From the NCBI RefSeq assembly GCF_014698835.1, contig NZ_JACJTU010000049.1, forward strand, positions 1 through 49,519: a stretch of DNA of 49,519 nt. The letters are read 5' to 3'. The notes beneath the pieces were generated by a model that worked only from the letters and a program-made list of their open reading frames with translations, ran no database searches and had not been told where the DNA came from. Shown piece after piece: positions 16,983-24,768 of this stretch. The translations under genes were made by a program, and so were the position numbers. How positions within the stretch are numbered: position 1 is the first letter of the stretch; each line of letters opens with the position of its first letter. Source of the stretch: Nostoc paludosum FACHB-159 (GTDB lineage Bacteria; Cyanobacteriota; Cyanobacteriia; Cyanobacteriales; Nostocaceae).

Positions 16983-17438
16983 GTGTTTTGGAAATTTGTA
17001 ATCAGTGTTTTATTATTGCCCACTTGTCTGGGATTGGAAATAGCCGCAGCCTCTGAAAAAAATGAGTTGCAGATGCTACAAACTCCTGAAGAATTAAGCA
17101 CCGCAATTGTTCAGAAAGAAAGCAATCAAGATATCCTGAATTCTTTACCAAATTCAGTTCCACAAGATTCAGATGTTGATAGCGAAAAATTAAAACATCG
17201 AAAATACCGACGCTATCACCGCAGGCATCGTCGATATTATCGTCATCGTAGGTACTATCGTCAATGGCACAGAAATTATTACCGTCAAAGGATTTACTAT
17301 CCCGAAGATATTTATTACCGTAGACGGTATCACCATCGATACAGAAATTACCATCAAAGGGTTCATGACCCTCTATACCGTTACTATCTCAGAAACTATG
17401 ACTATCTGCATAGAAATTGCCACCGCCATTGCTATTAA
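16983..17438 (+). CDS. secreted Tyr/His/Arg-rich protein
   Basis: The 151-residue protein starts at GTG, with TTAGGAG about ten bases upstream. Residues 1-23 are a signal peptide (FVISVLLLPTCLG with AAAS near the end). Residues about 24-70 are acidic and Gln/Ser-rich. From about residue 72 to the end it is almost entirely Tyr, His, Arg and Asn in short repeats such as RRYHRRHRRYYRHRR. It ends with HRNCHRHCY. I know no family with an assigned function. The composition suggests binding to metal or acidic polysaccharide, or tyrosine cross-linking in the envelope, but this is a guess. It lies alone between two terminator-like elements. Confidence 0.7.
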   Translation: MFWKFVISVLLLPTCLGLEIAAASEKNELQMLQTPEELSTAIVQKESNQDILNSLPNSVPQDSDVDSEKLKHRKYRRYHRRHRRYYRHRRYYRQWHRNYYRQRIYYPEDIYYRRRYHHRYRNYHQRVHDPLYRYYLRNYDYLHRNCHRHCY

Positions 17439-17458
17439 GGTAATTTAGTCATTAGTAG

Positions 17459-17478
17459 AGACGCGATTAATCGCGTCT
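17459..17478. terminator. 20-bp perfect palindrome at a convergent 3' end
   Basis: AGACGCGATTAATCGCGTCT is a perfect palindrome 20 bases after the Tyr/His/Arg-rich gene and upstream of the convergent aspartoacylase end. A second perfect palindrome, GTCATTAGCTAATGAC, lies at 17487-17502. The first shares its outer arms (AGACG/CGTCT) with elements at 28184 and 33543. No long T-run follows, so a terminator or RNA-processing role is an inference. Confidence 0.6.
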
Positions 17479-17604
17479 GTACAATGGTCATTAGCTAATG
17501 ACAATAAGATATTATGTTCTACCAATTATCCAAAATCAAGCGACGATGTAAAGCCAGAAACCAAGATATAATCTGAATTTCTTACTTGCAAATTGCCAAT
17601 TGTA

Positions 17605-18483
17605 TTAAACTACCTTTTGATACTTTTGAGTTAAATGCATTGCAATTCCTTTTTCATAATAAGCTGCTTCATTAATAAAAATTGGATAAACAGTAGATAC
17701 TCCCTCATATAAAATATCTTTTCCTGCAAAAGTCAAAAATATTGGCTCGCCTGGATTTAAAGGTTCATAATCTCGAAATTGAAGCCGGGGATGAATCATA
17801 GCTTGAATTTCACCCCGTTCATCTCTGGGATAATCAATAGTTTCAATATATTCATAAAATGTAAGGGTATTGTTTATCTGTGGAATATTACCTTGATTGA
17901 ACCATTCAAAATATTCTAAAATTGCATACATTAGCTGTTCTGTTTGTTGAAATAATTCAGCATTTAAAACATTTTGAGCTACAGCACCAACTTCAATTAC
18001 AAAACCTAATTCACACAAAGAACGCAGGAAACCACCTTCTTTGGATTGGGGATTAACATATACTCTCACTAAAGGATTTATCGAAGTTAAATAAGCAGCT
18101 AACCGCAGTAAAAAAGGATGCATATCGCAAAAAATTAAAGTTAGCCCCATGTTGGCAGTTGTGCTATGTAAATCAACGATCACATCTACAAAAGGCTGAT
18201 TTTGCGGTTGCAGTATTTGTTTAATTTCTTTCGCCCGCGTATCTTCATAATTTAAAAAATTGGAATTTTGTAAGTTTTGCTTGTTGAAGCAACGATTTAA
18301 ATCTTTGTCAATATAACGTTTACCTTCGGCGATCGCTTTAGTATTAGCAAGTAATACCAAAGTTTCTAAACTTTGTTTGTTAATTAAATTTGGATATTGT
18401 TGAAATTTTTTGACTAAGTATACTCCTGTTAACTCATTTCCGTGAGTTCCTCCAACGATCGCCACTCGTTCAATCTGACTCAT
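17605..18483 (-). CDS. aspartoacylase (AspA/AstE zinc hydrolase family)
   Basis: This 292-residue zinc hydrolase is predicted to split N-acetyl-aspartate into acetate and aspartate. Zinc ligands are seen in GGTHGNELTG (His14, Glu17) and VDLHSTTANMG (His106). The substrate-binding DLNR is at 61-64, and the catalytic glutamate lies in FVIEVGAVAQN (Glu164). The length matches bacterial and animal aspartoacylases. GAGG lies a few bases before the ATG. It is divergent from a LysR regulator with 164 bases between them, which makes control by that regulator possible. Acyl-amino-acid specificity is inferred from the family. Confidence 0.9.
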   Translation of the reverse strand: MSQIERVAIVGGTHGNELTGVYLVKKFQQYPNLINKQSLETLVLLANTKAIAEGKRYIDKDLNRCFNKQNLQNSNFLNYEDTRAKEIKQILQPQNQPFVDVIVDLHSTTANMGLTLIFCDMHPFLLRLAAYLTSINPLVRVYVNPQSKEGGFLRSLCELGFVIEVGAVAQNVLNAELFQQTEQLMYAILEYFEWFNQGNIPQINNTLTFYEYIETIDYPRDERGEIQAMIHPRLQFRDYEPLNPGEPIFLTFAGKDILYEGVSTVYPIFINEAAYYEKGIAMHLTQKYQKVV

Positions 18484-18647
18484 AAAAACCTCGCAATCAA
18501 AGCTTGTAGGCTAGACATTATAATGCCCACCCTACTCTGGTTTATTGATATAAAACGGCTATAAGAATTAAAATAAACAAAATACTACTATATGTCCAAT
18601 ATTTATTGAGCTTATACAATATATATTAAAGATATAATAGGTAGAGC

Positions 18648-19562
18648 ATGATAGAACTTCGACATCTGCGATACTTCATTGCTGTGGCTGAAGAATTAAA
18701 CTTTAGTCGTGCAGCTGAACGATTGCATATTGCTCAACCACCTTTAAGTCAACAAATTCAGGCACTAGAAGCAGAACTAGGGCTAAAATTATTTGAACGC
18801 AAAAAACGTCCCCTACAGCTAACTGCTGCTGGACAAGTCTTTTTAACAGAAGCGCATTTGGTATTAACTCAGTTAGAACAAGCAATTACCTCTGCACAAA
18901 AAGTCAGCCGGGGCGAAATTGGACGCTTGGTGGTGGGAACTAATAGTTCCGTTGCTAATAGCGTTTTGCCAGATATTCTGCAAACTTTTCATCCTCTATT
19001 TCCAGAGGTGATACTGGTGTTGCGCGAAGTTAGTTCTTCCCAGCAAGTGAACCAACTGCGCGATCGCTACATCGATATTGCTTTTGAAAGACTACCTAAC
19101 AATAATTTAAATGATAATTCTTTAAGTTTTTTACCGATTTTGCAAGAGCCTTTAGTCGTTGCTTTACCAGAAAAACACCCTCTAGCAGCCCAGTCCCAAA
19201 TTCCACTCATTGCCCTAGCAGATGAACCTTTTGTTTTACCCCCAACCGACTTGGTACCATCATATAGTCAAATAATTAACCTTTGTCAGCAGGTAGGTTT
19301 TTCCCCAAAAGTAGTACAGGAAGCAACTTGGATGGTAACCGTACTCAGTTCCGTTGCAGGTGGGCTTGGAGTAACATTGCTTCCCGCTAATGCCCAAAGT
19401 CTACAGCGAAAGGGAGTTGTCTACAGACCAATTCAAGGAGAAAACTTAACTTCAGAATTAGCTGTGGTTTGGCGAAGCGATGATACATCCGTCGTTTTGC
19501 GCGAATTTTTAGAGGTGACAAAGAGTGTGGCGCGAAAAATGCGATTGGCGAATAGGGCATAG
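18648..19562 (+). CDS. LysR-family transcriptional regulator
   Basis: The protein is 304 residues long. The winged helix-turn-helix is at about 1-60 (ELRHLRYFIAVAEELNFS, then RLHIAQPPLSQQIQALE), and the effector-binding domain begins near 90 (GRLVVGTNSSVANSVLPDIL). The N-terminus most resembles the CatM/BenM branch of the family. LysR regulators often control the divergent neighbour, here aspartoacylase, but no operator could be identified by eye. The gene ends in a repeat-derived stretch (the last codons run into GGGCATAGGGCATGGGG). Confidence 0.92.
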   Translation: MIELRHLRYFIAVAEELNFSRAAERLHIAQPPLSQQIQALEAELGLKLFERKKRPLQLTAAGQVFLTEAHLVLTQLEQAITSAQKVSRGEIGRLVVGTNSSVANSVLPDILQTFHPLFPEVILVLREVSSSQQVNQLRDRYIDIAFERLPNNNLNDNSLSFLPILQEPLVVALPEKHPLAAQSQIPLIALADEPFVLPPTDLVPSYSQIINLCQQVGFSPKVVQEATWMVTVLSSVAGGLGVTLLPANAQSLQRKGVVYRPIQGENLTSELAVVWRSDDTSVVLREFLEVTKSVARKMRLANRA

Positions 19563-19570
19563 GGCATGGG

Positions 19571-19668
19571 GGTTTCTAGGAAGTGTGGGAGGTGTGGGGA
19601 GTGTGGGAGGATGGGGAAGAAATCTTTCCCCCCACACTCCCCTATCCCCCCACCTCCCCCCTTTGCCT
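19571..19668. repeat. GGTGTGGGA/CCCACACTC inverted repeat block, copy 2
   Basis: GTGTGGGAGGATGGGGAAGA and AATCTTTCCCCCCACACTCC form a hairpin that is the reverse complement of the core of the copy at 9491-9664. It begins nine bases after the LysR stop codon. The repeat number is smaller than in the other two copies. Confidence 0.8.
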
Positions 19669-19733
19669 CTTTTTAACTAGTAACTTACGATGATTCTTAA
19701 GCACTTGCTCTTGGGAGAAAAGGGGAGAGATTT

Positions 19734-20915
19734 ATGGAGTACAATTTTCAAGCGTTGGCTGAACTTTACAAAAATGCACTCCTCAACGATGTTCTCCCAT
19801 TTTGGGAAAAACACTCCCTCGATTGGCAACAAGGCGGCTATTTCACCTGCCTCGATCGCCAGGGCAAGGTTTATGATACAGACAAGTTTATCTGGCTGCA
19901 AAATCGCCAAGTATGGACTTTTTCCATGCTTTACAACCAGTTGGAAAAACGCGAAAATTGGCTGAAAATCGCTAATAATGGCGCTAATTTTCTTGCCCAA
20001 CACGGTAGAGATAGTGATGGTAATTGGTATTTTGCCTTAACTCGTGAAGGAAAACCACTGGTTGAGCCTTACAATATTTTTTCTGATTGCTTTGCAGCGA
20101 TGGCATTTAGCCAATATGCACTCGCATCCGGTGAAGATTGGGCGACAGATGTGGCCAAGCAAGCTTACAACAAAGTTTTACGCCGCAAGGATAACCCCAA
20201 GGGGAAATATAACAAAACCTATCCCGGTACACGCCCGATGAAATCATTGGCTGTACCGATGATTTTAGCCAACCTGACTTTAGAAATGGAATGGTTGTTG
20301 CCCAAGGAAACCCTAGAAAATGTCCTAGCTGAGACTGTCCGCGAAGTGATGACGGATTTTCTCGACTCAGAACGGGGACTAATGTATGAAAACGTCGCCC
20401 CTGATGGTTCTCACATCGATTCTTTTGAAGGGCGGTTGATTAACCCAGGTCATGGTATTGAAGCGATGTGGTTTATCATGGATATCGCCCGTCGGAAAAA
20501 CGATACTAAAACTATTAACCAAGCCGTTGATGTGGTGCTAAATATCCTAAATTTTGCTTGGGATAGCAAGTATGGCGGCTTGTATTACTTTATGGATGCA
20601 CTCGGTCATCCTCCACAACAACTCGAATGGGATCAAAAGCTGTGGTGGGTTCACCTAGAATCTTTGGTTGCATTAGCAATGGGTTATCGCTTGACAGGGC
20701 GTGATGTGTGTTGGGAATGGTATCAAAAGATGCACGATTACGCCTGGTCACACTTTGCCGATTCCGAGTTTGGTGAGTGGTTTGGCTATCTCAATCGGCA
20801 AGGAGAAGTATTGTTAAACCTCAAAGGCGGGAAATGGAAAGGGTGTTTTCACGTACCGCGGGCGTTGTATCTTTGCTGGCGGGAGTTTGAGGTATTGCGA
20901 TCGCTGCGGCGGTAA
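19734..20915 (+). CDS. N-acylglucosamine 2-epimerase (AGE family)
   Basis: This 393-residue (alpha/alpha)6-barrel enzyme is predicted to interconvert N-acetylglucosamine and N-acetylmannosamine. Characteristic segments are FIWLQNRQVWTFSMLYN, RPMKSLAVPMI, NPGHGIEAMWFIMD and KWKGCFHVPRALYLCWRE. His240 and His373 match, with an offset of one, the two histidines (239 and 372) that I recall as catalytic in the Anabaena AGE. The size is normal. GGAGAGA lies upstream of the start. AGE makes the precursor of sialic acid in other bacteria, but in many cyanobacteria it has other or unknown use; no sialic acid genes are nearby. Confidence 0.92.
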   Translation: MEYNFQALAELYKNALLNDVLPFWEKHSLDWQQGGYFTCLDRQGKVYDTDKFIWLQNRQVWTFSMLYNQLEKRENWLKIANNGANFLAQHGRDSDGNWYFALTREGKPLVEPYNIFSDCFAAMAFSQYALASGEDWATDVAKQAYNKVLRRKDNPKGKYNKTYPGTRPMKSLAVPMILANLTLEMEWLLPKETLENVLAETVREVMTDFLDSERGLMYENVAPDGSHIDSFEGRLINPGHGIEAMWFIMDIARRKNDTKTINQAVDVVLNILNFAWDSKYGGLYYFMDALGHPPQQLEWDQKLWWVHLESLVALAMGYRLTGRDVCWEWYQKMHDYAWSHFADSEFGEWFGYLNRQGEVLLNLKGGKWKGCFHVPRALYLCWREFEVLRSLRR

Positions 20916-20970
20916 ACAACGCAGTCAGTTTAATCTCTGCTAGGGTACAAGTAAAAGTAAAATCAGTGCC

Positions 20971-21093
20971 ATGAAGATGAATGTTGTCACACCTAAAAGA
21001 TTTACGATCGCTGAATACCATCAATTGATTGAACTCGGATTTTTCAAAGAGGGCGATCGTGTAAATAATAGTTGTATTATCCCAAAGTTATAA
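20971..21093 (+). pseudogene. truncated Uma2-family (DUF820) nuclease relic
   Basis: Forty codons read RFTIAEYHQLIELGFFKEGD and then stop. This is the N-terminal signature of Uma2/DUF820 PD-(D/E)XK proteins, normally about 190 residues. The next expected element (RxELIxGEI) is replaced by NNSCIIPKL and a stop codon. No catalytic residues remain, so it should be non-functional. Uma2 genes are highly multiplied in cyanobacteria, and such fragments are common. Confidence 0.75.
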
Positions 21094-21286
21094 ATAGACC
21101 TCTTGCAAAAGTCCTTATTTTCGCCTTCTTCTTTGCGTCTTTGCGCCTTTGCGTGAGACAAAAAATTATTTATTTATGCAAGAAGTCTAATGAATAAGTT
21201 GATAAGATATGTTGAAATACTGACGCTTCAGGCTTTTGTTATTAATATCATGAATTTACATTAAAAGTATGCCGTTAGTATGCACC

Positions 21287-21416
21287 ATATAGCAATCCTA
21301 AATGAGTCGTGAAAAATATAAATAAGGAAACGAACCGCAAAGAACGCAAAGTACGCAAAGGGAAGAAAGAAGAAAGAGATATATAATTTTCACAAATGAT
21401 TTAGGACTGCTATATA
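21287..21416. mobile_element. MITE-like element with ~35-bp imperfect inverted ends
   Basis: The left arm starts ATATAGCAATCCTAAATGAG (21287) and the right arm is its imperfect reverse complement, ending TTTAGGACTGCTATAT (21416). The interior is about 60 bases and includes ACCGCAAAGAACGCAAAG, a motif repeated in many Nostoc-like spacers. There is no coding capacity. Confidence 0.7.
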
Positions 21417-21452
21417 GAACTAATTATATTGATTTTGGATTTTACTAGAATT

Positions 21453-21563
21453 ATGTACAGAAGTTCTGATACACTCTTGAGAATGCTAACAATGCTTGAT
21501 AATCATTTTAATATAATCGACAAACAGATAAGTGAAATCAAATTTCTCTTATCTATGCTGTAA
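21453..21563 (+). CDS. possible 36-residue small protein
   Basis: An ATG frame gives a small peptide whose second half (MLDNHFNIIDKQISEIKFLL) could form an amphipathic helix. It has no clear ribosome binding site. It ends 48 bases before the convergent end of the BrxD-like ATPase gene. Length alone makes a chance frame possible. Confidence 0.2.
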   Translation: MYRSSDTLLRMLTMLDNHFNIIDKQISEIKFLLSML

Positions 21564-21610
21564 GAAAGTATTTTTTAGTTTTCTAATACTACCAATTACT
21601 AGGGAATAAA

Positions 21611-22939
21611 TCACAAACTAAATTCGGCTGCATTATCCTCATCCACATTTGCATCTTTCCCCACAGCAGTCGGTTTAAATTTCGGGTCATGAATTAATTC
21701 CCCAAATGAAATTTTTGGATTTTGAAAAAGAATATTCAGCACACTCATAAAATCCCGCACAATTTCCCCTGGCGTAAGTAACGCTTCTGCACCCAAGCGA
21801 TTAACAATTTCTTGGACAAACTCTTTTAACTCGCGATTTGTCAAAGTCTGTTGATAACTGAAATTGAGTGCATGAATTTCCGCTAAACGTTGCAAAAGCG
21901 TTAAAATTTCTGCTTCACTTAATGGGTTTAGCCGAATCACTGGCCCTAAAACTTCTTGCACATTAGCTTGTGCGACAAAGCGACTTTCTTTTGTGCGTCT
22001 TCGCCAAGCTTGGTCTGCAAAAAGTCCTCTATTTGGATCTTCTAAAAATTTGGTTGTTCCACCAATCAAAATACCAAGATGTTCTGCTTTACATTGCATG
22101 GTATCGTTAAACATTGCTAAAAGTCGGTTATAATTCTTTTCCCGCGTGACCGTAGTAGATATTTGATATAAATGTACAGCTTCATCAACTAGAATTAATA
22201 GTCCTTTATAACCAATCTCAGCTACAAATTTAGCAAACAATTTGATGTAGTCATACCAACTATCATCATCAATAATAACGCGGACTCCTAAAGCTGCTTT
22301 GGCCTCAATTCTAGTAGTAAATTCTCCCCGCAACCAGCGCATTGCAGCATTTTTTAAATTATCATCATCTAATCGATAGCCGCGCCAATAAGCGATAATA
22401 ACACTACCAAAATCAAACCCGTGAACCAAATCTTCAATATATTGAACTACTTCTCTAATTTTTGATTCAACTTGGTCATCAAAACCATCGTCATTGGGAC
22501 GCAGTTCAGTTTCTTTAACCACTTCTTGTTGAATTTTATTAATCCATCCTTCCAAAATTGAGACTAAAGCGCCACCATCAGGACGAGTTTTTGTAGCTAG
22601 ATGGCTCATTAATTCTCGATACGTTGCTAAACCTTCGTTGTTACTTCCTGCTAACCGACGTTCAGGCGATAAATCAGCATCAGCTACCACAAACCCTTGC
22701 TCCATCGCTCGGTTACGAATGAGTTGTAGTAAAAAGCTTTTGCCTGAACCGTAATTACCAATTATAAACCGAAATGCTGCTACACCTTCTGCAATATCAT
22801 CCAGATTTTGTAATAGCCTTTGGAGTTCTTTTTCTCGACCTACTGCTATGTGTTCAACTCCCACTCTTGGTACTACCCCAGCACCAAGGGAATTAATCAA
22901 AGCAGTGGATATTTTTTTCGAGATTTTCAGCTTTGCCAT
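21611..22939 (-). CDS. DUF2791/BrxD-like P-loop ATPase
   Basis: This 442-residue soluble protein has a Walker A motif at 61-68 (GNYGSGKS) and a Walker B at about 246-253 (GLLILVDEAVHLYQ). The opening GAGVVPRVGVEHIAVGRE and the long alpha-helical insert between the Walker motifs match the DUF2791 family, to which the BREX protein BrxD belongs. In other genomes DUF2791 ATPases sit with Lhr-like helicases and TerB-N/TerB-C proteins in predicted stress or anti-phage modules. Here a TerB-C-like protein is 331 bases upstream in the same direction, but no helicase is in the window. I infer a DNA-associated ATPase; its role is not established. Confidence 0.82.
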   Translation of the reverse strand: MAKLKISKKISTALINSLGAGVVPRVGVEHIAVGREKELQRLLQNLDDIAEGVAAFRFIIGNYGSGKSFLLQLIRNRAMEQGFVVADADLSPERRLAGSNNEGLATYRELMSHLATKTRPDGGALVSILEGWINKIQQEVVKETELRPNDDGFDDQVESKIREVVQYIEDLVHGFDFGSVIIAYWRGYRLDDDNLKNAAMRWLRGEFTTRIEAKAALGVRVIIDDDSWYDYIKLFAKFVAEIGYKGLLILVDEAVHLYQISTTVTREKNYNRLLAMFNDTMQCKAEHLGILIGGTTKFLEDPNRGLFADQAWRRRTKESRFVAQANVQEVLGPVIRLNPLSEAEILTLLQRLAEIHALNFSYQQTLTNRELKEFVQEIVNRLGAEALLTPGEIVRDFMSVLNILFQNPKISFGELIHDPKFKPTAVGKDANVDEDNAAEFSL

Positions 22940-23270
22940 GTATTACACTTTATTTTATTCTAAACGCAGAAGCACGCAGTAAGAAGATAAGGTGTATTTT
23001 TACCTTATTAATAATTTTACAACGTTAGAAGTCAAGAGTCAGAATTCAGGAGTCAGAATTCAGGAGTCAGAATTTAAAATATTTTAACACTCAACTTTAA
23101 TAATTTGGAATAATCAACTGTGTTATTCAAAAATTAACGTAAAGATTCCAGAGTTATTGGATAATCAAGTTTCCTATATGTTATTAAATTTATTTAAATT
23201 AATTATTAAGCTTGCTCTCTAAGTCTTATGAATTCTGGATTCTGGATTTTGGATTCTGACGACTTTATTG
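22940..23270. other. repeat-rich spacer between the TerB-C-like and DUF2791 genes
   Basis: No gene is seen. Three 14-base direct repeats of the CAGGAGTCAGAATT type lie at 23030-23073, and GGATTCTGGATTTT-type heptads at 23230-23260. The rest is AT-rich and would contain the ATPase promoter if the two genes are not one transcript. Confidence 0.6.
23030..23073. repeat. tandem CAGGAGTCAGAATT repeats
   Basis: Three consecutive near-identical 14-base units contain GAGTCAGAATTCAG. The unit contains the palindrome GAATTC. A related single copy lies at about 30977, in the spacer between the APH-type and HopA1 genes. Confidence 0.75.
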
Positions 23271-24605
23271 TTACATTTGAGTATGTCTAGCCATAAGATC
23301 TTCGTATATTGCAATCATTTTTTTGACATGGGCTTTGTGTTCCTGATAAACTTCTGGAATTTCTGAATCTGCATCAATTATTAATTCACCAATAGTATCA
23401 TTTGCTCGTTCGTTGATTGAATCAATTAGTAGATTCGGCATGGTGATATTTGCTTCAGCAATTTTTTTAAGAGTAGCTTTGATATTATCTTCTTCGACTA
23501 TAGCTTTTAATACTTGCAATTCATATCCTGGTAAATTTTCCAAAAAATTAGTCCATTCTTCTGGTATATTCTCTAATGTATTAATTTCTGGAGAATCGAT
23601 TTTTGTTGCAGGTTCAATTATTTCAGTAAAAGGAAACAATTCAATATCATCTTCTTTAAAATTATCAACCAAAGGTTCTGAGTTAAAGTTTTCTGATTGT
23701 TGGAGTAATTCCCAAACTTGATTTTGCAACAAATCTCGTTCTTCTTGCAATAATGAAACTTGCCCTTGCAATTGTTGTAATTCTTCTTTTTGCTGTGCTA
23801 TTTGAGTTTGTGAAGAATTCAAAATAGCTTGGATATTTTCTCTTTCAGTTGTTTTCGCTACCAGTAATTCGTTTTCTTTATTGACTTTAATTTCTAGTTC
23901 TTGAATTTCAATTCGCAGTTCGTATAATTTTTCTTCTAATTGGGGCTTGAGTCTGCCTAAAAGTGTTAAGTTACTTTCAATTTCTTCTTTTTGTTGCTGG
24001 AATTCGGAAATTTGACTTTGCAACTGAGCGATTTCCGTACGAGATATATGGCAATTCGACTCTAAACGACGCTTTTCTCCTGTGAGGTTAGTAAAAGCAT
24101 TGCTCAATTCTGCATGATTTTTTTCTAAGTTACTCAGTTCAATTTGGAGATTGCTGATTTCAGTTTCTAATTGCTTTTTTTGACCAGCCAATGTTCTGAC
24201 TTCTCGATTCAGACTATCCCTTTGGCTACGGTTTTCAATAACTTGATTTTGGAGTTGTTGGGACTCTGCGTATAATAAACTATGATGTTCTTCAATTTGA
24301 TTGATTTCTTTAACAATACGAGCTTTTAATCCCTCCATTTCTTTAATTCGCTTCCGGAGAGAACCTAAAATAAACATTTCATAATTTCTACGCCGTTTAT
24401 CTACGAATAATGCTGCTCCATAGATAATAAATGCAGTAATTATACCTGTGAGAAAGGCTTTATTAAAATCCCAGTTGGGAACAAGGCTAAGTCCAAAACT
24501 CACACTAAAGGCAACTATGCCTAAAATAAATCGATTACTGATCGTTACTGATTGCATATTGCTGGTTGTTAGCGTATTTGAGCGATCGGAATAACCAGTT
24601 TTCAT
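23271..24605 (-). CDS. membrane-anchored coiled-coil protein with TerB-C-like C-terminus
   Basis: The 444-residue protein has two transmembrane helices near the N-terminus (about 26-42 and 49-67). A long coiled coil follows from about 80 to 310, rich in Gln, Glu, Leu and Asn. An acidic linker (about 310-350) leads to a compact C-terminal domain. That domain contains ANITMPNLLIDSINERANDT then IGELIIDADSEIPEVYQEHK, which resembles the TerB-C domain of tellurite-resistance-linked stress systems. Both ends should be cytoplasmic, so it could recruit the DUF2791 ATPase encoded downstream to the membrane, which is an inference. The TerB-C assignment rests on motif resemblance only. Confidence 0.75.
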   Translation of the reverse strand: MKTGYSDRSNTLTTSNMQSVTISNRFILGIVAFSVSFGLSLVPNWDFNKAFLTGIITAFIIYGAALFVDKRRRNYEMFILGSLRKRIKEMEGLKARIVKEINQIEEHHSLLYAESQQLQNQVIENRSQRDSLNREVRTLAGQKKQLETEISNLQIELSNLEKNHAELSNAFTNLTGEKRRLESNCHISRTEIAQLQSQISEFQQQKEEIESNLTLLGRLKPQLEEKLYELRIEIQELEIKVNKENELLVAKTTERENIQAILNSSQTQIAQQKEELQQLQGQVSLLQEERDLLQNQVWELLQQSENFNSEPLVDNFKEDDIELFPFTEIIEPATKIDSPEINTLENIPEEWTNFLENLPGYELQVLKAIVEEDNIKATLKKIAEANITMPNLLIDSINERANDTIGELIIDADSEIPEVYQEHKAHVKKMIAIYEDLMARHTQM

Positions 24606-24768
24606 AGTAATTTTTAATTCGTAATTTTAATATACATATAAATATAATAAGTAAAATTGCTTGTTAATTTATGGTTTTTGTTAGCATAAGTATTTTAAAA
24701 TCTATAATCATAATTATTCGTGTAGAATATTGTTATTTAACAAACAAAAAAGCATTATATTCAAGGAA

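Larger units (their letters stand above)
20916..21610. other. intergenic region with Uma2 relic, small ORF and MITE-like element
   Basis: No full-length gene is seen. The region holds a truncated Uma2 fragment (20971-21093), a repeat fragment with TCTTTGCGTCTTTGCGCC near 21130, a MITE-like element (21287-21416) and a 36-codon open frame (21453-21563). It looks like a decayed accessory spot. Confidence 0.6.
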
